NCBI GenBank assembly: GCA_016987375.1
Contig: PJRA01000343.1
Span: 1,125,992 to 1,189,991 of the forward strand
Source of the DNA: Brachionus koreanus
Lineage: Eukaryota; Rotifera; Eurotatoria; Ploima; Brachionidae
Reading direction: 5' to 3'
DNA length: 64,000 nt
Shown here one piece after another: positions 62,001-64,000 of the stretch. Every line of letters starts with the position of its first letter. Position 1 is the stretch's first letter. Made by a program: the position numbers and the translations under genes. Under the pieces are notes generated by a model. That model had not been told where the DNA came from and made no database searches. It worked only from the letters and a program-made list of their open reading frames with translations.

Positions 62001-63750
62001 GAGAAAAAAATATGCTAAGATTTTATGTATCTAAGTTTTTTGTTGTTAATGTGAAAATCCTCGGACTAGACACACAAATTTTGACCAAGTAAATTTTTTG
62101 TCTAACAGTTTGCATTAAAACTAGTAATATTTTTAATTTAGATATTGGATTATATGAAATATTTTTTGTTTCAAAATAGTTTTATTAGTTATCTATTGTT
62201 TTTCTGATTTAAAAAATATTATGAAAAAAAATTATGTTCATATACGCATAGTCTAGTTATGTATGGTCAAAGAATTTATTGGTCTTAAATAGTTATCTTA
62301 ATTTAAAAAAAATATGTTAGATTTGTTGTCGACAACAAAATATTTTGAAGATTTCAGACCAAAGAGACCCTATATGAAAAAATTTTAAAATTTTGTCTAT
62401 TGTCCTAGAACTATCCGAACTTCACTTGTATGAATTCAAAATTTAATTAAAAATATGAACCCGCACTTACATCTTGAGAAGTTTGATTATTTTTTTTTAA
62501 GTGTAGATTTTTTCAGTTAGAATAAAATTCAAATATTTTAGTTTTTGATAGTTGATTAGAGATATGAAATTTCTGGCCGTAAGAAGCCGATCGATTATGC
62601 CTAATTTCACAGATAAATAAATAAAAAACAACCTCAAGTTAAGTTTGTCTGAAACGATTTCTTTTGATTCATATGAAAATAATATTAAAAAATCAAGCTT
62701 TATTTAGATCATTTTAAGAAAAATACAAATTACGTAATTCAGCTCTAATATTTGTAAATCAATTTCCTATTTTTGTTAAGAATTCAAACCAAAGGAAAGA
62801 AAAATAGCTCAGACTTAAAAAGCTTTTTTAACCTAAATCAAAAAAGTTTGTGTTAGAGAAAAAAAAACCATTAATTTAGCAGCTCTAATTGTATTAAAAT
62901 TTAATCTTTTCAAAATTTAAAAGTTATTTTGTTAGTAATCGAATGAATTATTTTTAATTGTGTTTCAAAAAAAATATATCTCTAATTTTGGTGTAAAATT
63001 TGGGCATGCTATTTTCAAAATCTTAGCAATAAAAAAATTTTTTATTACTCAAGAGGACTTATCTTAAAAACGAGAGGCTTTTATCTCCTCAATGCAGCTA
63101 ACAGCAAGCGAGTTTAGGCACCTGGAAAGTTGATTATCCATTTTAATTTAGGTTAAGACTTGATAAGAGAGGCGAAATTTTTTTAGAGCGGTCTTACGGA
63201 AAAATTGATCTTTTAAAAAAATTTGCTTCTTAGCCCATATTTGGGTCAATTATTAAGTTTAATTAAGAAAAATGATTTACTAGTTTATAATCAAGATATT
63301 TAAGTTGAATAGACATTTGCGTGTATGTGTGGCCTAAATAACTCGGTTCGATCGACCCATAAAACAATAAAATATAATTAATTTTGTTTAATTTTTTAAT
63401 ATTTAGTTAGTTACCAATTGACATGTTGAATTTTAATTTACTCAGAAATCTACCCGCAAATTTTACTCGCTAATTAGAAAAAATGTCAACTGTTTCATCT
63501 TATTTTAAGATCCGATTAGGCACACTTGTCATGTTTGTTGATTTTGAGTTTTATTTAGTTTATTAGCAAATTTCTGCATGTTTTTTTAATCTCTTTATTT
63601 TCAAAAGCTGTTACTTTTTTGTTAGCACTTTGCACGGAGACACATTTTAGATGTTTACACTATAATTTTTATTTGTTTATATATTAGTTTTGAATCAATT
63701 TGTCGATATAAAAAATTAAAACTCTTTTTCATTTTTTTAATTTTTATTTT
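59071..63750. other. Gene-poor spacer
   Basis: No gene seen on either strand. A tRNA-like scrap at about 60580-60640 (GGCTGAAAGG ... GGGTTTATAACCC) and a GC-richer patch at about 63080-63130 are the only compositional breaks. Confidence 0.5.
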
Positions 63751-63815
63751 TTAATCTGAAGGAGCATTAGCTCGGTACAAAAAAAATAAAACAAATAAAC
63801 AAATTCAGTATATGG
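63750..63815 (-). repeat. Dispersed repeat end, copy 2
   Basis: Inverted relative of 58500-58575, with TCTGAAGGAGCATTAGCTCG and A/T-rich flanks. Confidence 0.6.
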
Positions 63816-64000
63816 TACAAATCTTATTTAGCCTTTTAAATTTAATAAATGAACATCTTTGAGCTTTGCTAATTCAGGTCGCTAGTTTATATATGATGTT
63901 TCTTTGCTCTAATTTTTTTTTCAAAATATACCAAGATTTCTATCATTTTTGCAAAAAAAAAATTACCAGTGATTTTTTTTTAAATTAACATCGATTGACT

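Noticed and set aside
1..64000. CRISPR arrays, rRNA, intact tRNA genes, prokaryotic operons
   Set aside because: No regular spacer-repeat array, rRNA core or intact cloverleaf was seen; split genes with GT-AG introns show nuclear eukaryotic DNA.

Overview
This window is AT-rich (about a quarter GC by eye) nuclear DNA from an animal. Genes use the standard code and have GT-AG introns, many only 50-75 bp long, with AATAAA signals close behind stop codons. Single-copy animal genes (WDHD1, importin alpha, EXOSC8, ZFAND1, BLTP1) sit among AT-rich spacers carrying small DNA transposons, tRNA-derived SINEs and decayed LINEs. This would fit a monogonont rotifer such as Brachionus; that is an inference from composition, intron size and gene style, and a flatworm or another small protostome is not excluded.

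Layout. 2.7-3.1 kb: a two-exon secreted precursor with six dibasic-flanked tetrapeptides (YRYD/YRFD), a candidate neuropeptide gene. 3.9-5.6 kb: a trypsin-family protease with a Ser/Thr-rich repeat tail and possible further exons. 7.7-10.7 kb: intronless WDHD1/Ctf4. 10.9-18.2 kb, minus strand: the last three exons of a PDZ-domain gene spread over 7 kb, with repeat fossils in its large intron. 18.8-19.1 kb: a dead copy of the protease. 19.8-21.5 kb: importin alpha. 22.7-23.6 kb: EXOSC8. 23.8-25.2 kb: a GC-rich inverted repeat, then two near-identical 40-residue Gly/Ser/aromatic microgenes arranged head to head. 26.6-51.8 kb, minus strand: a complete 20-exon BLTP1 (KIAA1109/Tweek) gene whose exons join in frame to 4188 codons plus stop; ZFAND1 lies whole inside one of its introns on the opposite strand, and other introns hold a mariner fossil, a 645 bp TA-flanked MITE and LINE debris. 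51.8-64 kb: gene-poor, with a LINE fragment, a tRNA-SINE containing a perfect 57 bp fold-back, and other repeats.

The recognised genes serve unrelated housekeeping roles: replisome scaffolding (WDHD1), nuclear import (importin alpha), RNA decay (EXOSC8), stress-granule and proteasome handling (ZFAND1) and bulk lipid transfer (BLTP1). There is no operon logic. The parts most likely to be new are the YRFD precursor and the head-to-head microgene pair.
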